Below are positions 61,057-64,000 of a stretch of 64,000 nt of DNA, one piece after another. Position 1 is the first letter of the stretch, and every line of letters begins with the position of its first letter. The notes beneath the pieces were generated by a model. It did no database searches. It saw only the letters and a program-made list of their open reading frames with translations, and was not told the DNA's origin. This DNA comes from Bradyrhizobium amphicarpaeae (lineage in GTDB: Bacteria > Pseudomonadota > Alphaproteobacteria > Rhizobiales > Xanthobacteraceae), in assembly GCF_002266435.3 (NCBI RefSeq), contig NZ_CP029426.2, positions 6,416,001 to 6,480,000 of the forward strand, given 5' to 3'. Position numbers and translations under genes: made by a program.

Positions 61057-62582
61057 GCTCGGCAACCGCGCTGTCCTGGTTCGCACGCCACGAGCTCCGG
61101 CTCGCCTGGCGCGAATGGTTCGCCATGATGACCGGAGGACGGCGCAAGCGGACGCGCGCCGCAATCATCGGCATGATCTGCTTTGCCGCGCTGCTGCACC
61201 TGCCGGCCTGGGCGGTGATCGGCCGTTTCGCCGATCTGCAGCTGCCGCTCGACAAATCCTCGCTGATCGTGATCTCGGCGACGATCTTTCTCGCCTGGAC
61301 CTTGATGCTGTCGCAGGCGATCGAATCGGTGACGCGGGTGTTCTACGCCCGCGCCGATCTCGACCTGATCATGTCCTCGCCCGCGACGCTCGCCAACCTG
61401 TTCTCGGTCCGCATCGCCGCGATCGCGCTGACCGTCAGCCTGATCGCGCTGCTGTTCTCGACGCCGTTCATCGACGTGCTGGTGATCGGGGGCGGCGCGC
61501 GCTGGCTCAGCGCATTCGGGCTGGTCGTCGCCATGGGCCTGTCGGCCGCGGCGGTCGCGATCGCCATCACCATCCTGTTGTTTCGTCTGATCGGCCCGGC
61601 GCGCACCCGCCTGATCGCCCAGATCCTCGCCGCGATCATCGGCGCCGGCTTCGTGATCGCGCTCCAGGTCGCCGCGATCATGTCCTACGGCACGCTGTCG
61701 CGCTTCACGATCCTGACCTCGGGCAGCGTGGCCGCCCATGCCCCCGACGTCGACAGCATCTGGTGGTGGCCGGCACGGGCGGCGATGGGCGACGGCGAAG
61801 CGCTCTTGCTGCTCCTGGCGCTTGCCCTGGTGCTGCTCGGAAGCGTCATGGCGATCTTCTCGCACCGCTTTGCCGACACCGCGATCGATGCGGCCGCCTA
61901 CGGCAGTACCAGTAGCAAGCGCGCGAAGGAACGCCCGTTCCGCGGCGGGTCGCGGCGGCAGGCGCTGCGGCGCAAGGAATTCTCGCTGCTCTGGCGCGAT
62001 CCCTGGCTGATCTCGCAGACCCTGATGCAGTTGCTCTATCTGGTGCCGCCGGCGCTGCTGCTCTGGCGCAGTTTTGCCGACAGCTCCGCGGCGCTGATAC
62101 TGATCACGCCGGTCGTGGTGATGGCGGCCGGACAGCTTGCCGGCGGGCTGGCCTGGCTGACGATCTCGGGCGAGGACGCACCCGACCTGGTCGCGACTGC
62201 GCCGCTGACGCCATCGGCCGTCATCCGCGCCAAGATCGAGGTGGTGCTGATCGCGATCGCAATCATCTTCTGCCCGCTGATTGCCGCACTGGCCTTCGCC
62301 GCACCGATCCAGGCCGCGGTCAGCGCCGCCGCAGTCATCATCAGCGCGGCCTCCGCGACCGCGATCCAGCTTTGGTTCCGGGTTCAGGCCAGGCGCAGCC
62401 AATTCCGCCGCCGCCAGACCTCGTCGCGGCTGGCGACCATCGCCGAAGCCTTCTCCTCGATCGGCTGGGCCGCCAGCGCCGCGCTGCTACTCGCTTTGCC
62501 GATCGCCGGCCTTATCAGCGGCCTGATCACCGCGAGCCTCGTCGCGATCACCTGGAAGTTCAGCCCGAAGCGCGAGCAATAG
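61053..62582 (+). CDS. Large ABC-2 type exporter permease
   Basis: The 509-residue protein has about twelve hydrophobic segments in two blocks of six, split by a basic cytoplasmic linker with TSSKRAKERPFRGGSRRQAL (about 287-306). The second block begins RRKEFSLLWRDPWLISQTLM, a motif found at the membrane entry of ABC-2 permeases. Its two-block layout suggests a fused dimer, as opposed to the single six-helix subunit of standard ABC-2 systems. It overlaps its ATPase gene by four bases. The substrate is unknown. Confidence 0.85.
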   Translation: MSSATALSWFARHELRLAWREWFAMMTGGRRKRTRAAIIGMICFAALLHLPAWAVIGRFADLQLPLDKSSLIVISATIFLAWTLMLSQAIESVTRVFYARADLDLIMSSPATLANLFSVRIAAIALTVSLIALLFSTPFIDVLVIGGGARWLSAFGLVVAMGLSAAAVAIAITILLFRLIGPARTRLIAQILAAIIGAGFVIALQVAAIMSYGTLSRFTILTSGSVAAHAPDVDSIWWWPARAAMGDGEALLLLLALALVLLGSVMAIFSHRFADTAIDAAAYGSTSSKRAKERPFRGGSRRQALRRKEFSLLWRDPWLISQTLMQLLYLVPPALLLWRSFADSSAALILITPVVVMAAGQLAGGLAWLTISGEDAPDLVATAPLTPSAVIRAKIEVVLIAIAIIFCPLIAALAFAAPIQAAVSAAAVIISAASATAIQLWFRVQARRSQFRRRQTSSRLATIAEAFSSIGWAASAALLLALPIAGLISGLITASLVAITWKFSPKREQ

Positions 62583-62672
62583 GTGCGACACGGACGCGCT
62601 GTCGATTCCACCCCATTGGCGCGGCGCTGCAATGCACGCTAGACTTCGCTGTGAAGTCATCGGGGACGGATT

Positions 62673-63485
62673 ATGCGGCGACTGGTTTCGGCGGCTCTGG
62701 CGCTGTTCGGCGCATTCCTGACACCTGCCCTGGCCCAGCAGCCACAGCGCAGCGAGTGTCTGGCGATGGCCAACGCGGCCCCGCGGGCCATGCCGGTTGC
62801 GCTTCGGCCGGCAGCCGGCACGGCCGAGGTCGAGATCACCTATGCCGGCCATTCCACCTATTTCATCGACACCCCCGGCGGCTTGCGCATCGCGACCGAC
62901 TACAGTGGCGCCTACCAGGTCGGACGGCTGCCCGACGTCGTGACCATGAACCGCGCCCACAGCACGCACTATTCCTTGTTCCCCGACAAGCGCATTCCTC
63001 ACGTGCTGCATGGCTGGGGTGACGACGGCAAGCCGGCGATCGTGTCGGAGCGCGTCAGTGACACTTTCATCCGCAACGTCACCACCGACATCCGGCGCTA
63101 TTTCGGCGACGACGCTGGCACCGACATGATCCGCGACGGCAATTCAATCTTCATCTTCGAGGTCGCCGGCCTCTGCATCGGCCATCTCGGCCACCTCCAC
63201 CACAAGCTCGACGATAGCCATTTCGCCCAGATCGGACGCCTCGATATCGTGATGGTGCCGATCGACGGCACCTACACCATGTCGCTGGACGGTGTCTCCG
63301 ACATCACCAAGCGGTTACGCGCCTCGGTGGTGCTGCCGATGCACCGCTTCGCCACCCCACTCGACGACTTCATGCGCCGGATCGGCCAGCAGTTCGAGAT
63401 CGACCGGCGCTCGGAGCGGTCGTTCCGGATGTCGCGGGATGCGCTGCCGTCGAAGCCGACGGTGATCATCCTCGACGGCGTCTGA
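62673..63485 (+). CDS. Secreted/periplasmic MBL-fold hydrolase (UlaG-like)
   Basis: The 270-residue protein has a signal peptide MRRLVSAALALFGAFLTPAL ending near AQQP. The metal-site strand is ITYAGHSTYFIDTPGGLRIA, followed by TMNRAHSTHYS in the place of HxHxDH. GHLGHLHH (near 174) and VVLPMHRF supply further His residues. The motif order fits UlaG-like and related lactonase-type metallo-hydrolases with one motif diverged. The signal peptide implies a periplasmic role, unlike the two cytoplasmic MBL proteins near the left end. It is 90 bases after the exporter permease. Confidence 0.85.
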   Translation: MRRLVSAALALFGAFLTPALAQQPQRSECLAMANAAPRAMPVALRPAAGTAEVEITYAGHSTYFIDTPGGLRIATDYSGAYQVGRLPDVVTMNRAHSTHYSLFPDKRIPHVLHGWGDDGKPAIVSERVSDTFIRNVTTDIRRYFGDDAGTDMIRDGNSIFIFEVAGLCIGHLGHLHHKLDDSHFAQIGRLDIVMVPIDGTYTMSLDGVSDITKRLRASVVLPMHRFATPLDDFMRRIGQQFEIDRRSERSFRMSRDALPSKPTVIILDGV

Positions 63486-63548
63486 GGCGCAATTTTCTCC
63501 AAGCCGGCCGTCGCCGTTCAGTGCTGATCTCCAGTCGAGGAGATCGAC

Positions 63549-64000
63549 ATGACCGACTTTGCCAGATTGTTGCACGCCGATGGTCCGAATGCGGAGCACG
63601 CCGCGGCGCTCCAGCTTTACGGCCGCTTCGTCGGTGACTGGGACGCCGAGGTCACTGCCCACGGCCCCGATGGGACGAAACATACCGCCCCCGGCGAAAT
63701 CCATTTTGGCTGGGTGCTGCAGGGCCGCGCCGTGCAGGACGTCTGGATCATTCCGCGCGCCGCAGATAGCCCGGCCTTTCCGATTGCGGGCAATTGGTAC
63801 GGCACGACGCTGCGCGTCTACGATCCGACCATCGATGCGTGGCGGATTTCCTGGTTCGATCCCGGACGCAGCCTCTTCCGCCACCAGATCGGGCGGCCGC
63901 GCGGCGCCGACATCGTGCAGGAGGGAACGACAGAGTCCGGCGAACTGACGCGATGGAGCTTCACGCAGATCACAAGCAGCTCCTTCCATTGGCTCGGCGA
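63549..64000 (+). CDS. Uncharacterised beta-rich protein, truncated by the window end
   Basis: The ATG at 63549 follows GAGGAGATCGAC, and the frame stays open to the last base, so the gene continues outside. The 150 visible residues start MTDFARLLHADGPN. They contain Trp-rich beta strands: LYGRFVGDWDAEVTAHGPDG, HFGWVLQGRAVQDVWIIPR, GNWYGTTLRVYDPTIDAWRI and RWSFTQITSSSFHW. This pattern is that of DUF1579-like lipocalin-fold proteins, whose function is unknown. Homology is judged from pattern only. Confidence 0.72.
   Translation, partial: MTDFARLLHADGPNAEHAAALQLYGRFVGDWDAEVTAHGPDGTKHTAPGEIHFGWVLQGRAVQDVWIIPRAADSPAFPIAGNWYGTTLRVYDPTIDAWRISWFDPGRSLFRHQIGRPRGADIVQEGTTESGELTRWSFTQITSSSFHWLG

Noticed and set aside
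1..64000. tRNA, rRNA, integrase or transposase genes and attachment sites
   Set aside because: None was recognised on either strand. The accessory-looking adhesin locus therefore has no visible mobility marks in this window.

Overview
The window looks like chromosomal DNA of an alphaproteobacterium of the Bradyrhizobium/Rhodopseudomonas type. The evidence is the high GC content, an Irr-type iron control element in front of an mbfA-like gene, a PrsD/PrsE-type type I secretion pair, many solute-binding ABC operons, and at least seven families of palindromic intergenic repeats of the kind that litter Bradyrhizobium genomes. No rRNA, tRNA, CRISPR array, integrase, transposase or phage gene was seen. 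Most of the window is an ordinary, catabolism-rich chromosome with an accessory-looking surface-adhesin locus at about 42.9-51.8 kb.

Layout. 0-8.2 kb: a partial GMC oxidoreductase, a CvpA-like membrane protein, an atypical SDR, a DUF3775 protein, then a same-strand run of small-molecule degradation genes (metallo-beta-lactamase-fold hydrolase, FAH-family hydrolase, glutathione S-transferase, a second MBL paralogue, alpha/beta hydrolase). 8.2-13.1 kb: mbfA with its promoter and Irr box, cytochrome b561, an amidase, and a membrane glycosyltransferase. 13.2-18.0 kb: Zn alcohol dehydrogenase and AidB-like acyl-CoA dehydrogenase (minus strand), a second atypical SDR and an enoyl-CoA hydratase (plus strand). 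18.2-27.0 kb: GNAT, DUF1127 and divergent LysR genes, an MFS carboxylate transporter, a Rieske protein with two amidohydrolases, a CinA-family protein, a DUF1488-like protein and AMP nucleosidase.

27.2-42.8 kb: type I secretion genes prsE and prsD, a GlsB-family membrane protein, then a seven-gene minus-strand peptide/opine-type ABC operon (binding protein, two permeases, ATPase, tiny AtzG/GatC-like protein, amidase, ATPase). A second, paralogous binding protein is divergent from it. After this comes a CHASE2-adenylate cyclase.

42.9-51.8 kb is the most interesting part. It encodes a 2,522-residue RTX/VCBS surface protein with a FecR-like N-terminal module, seven consecutive 136-138-residue repeats (four of exactly 414 bp), a LamG-type lectin domain and an RTX/type I secretion C-terminus. 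Divergent from it, across the only large non-coding region of the window (about 620 bp, with a perfect nested hairpin), lies a LapG-type periplasmic transglutaminase-like cysteine protease. Downstream of the adhesin, on the same strand, is the CHASE2-cyclase. Together with prsDE 12 kb away this suggests a regulated surface-adhesion system that resembles LapA/LapG but lacks LapD and uses a different nucleotide-signalling protein. That functional link is inference.

51.9-64 kb: an LprI-like periplasmic protein, a complete livHMGF-type ABC operon carrying an acyl-CoA ligase and its binding protein, an ABC-2 exporter pair, a secreted MBL-fold hydrolase, and a gene that runs off the right edge.
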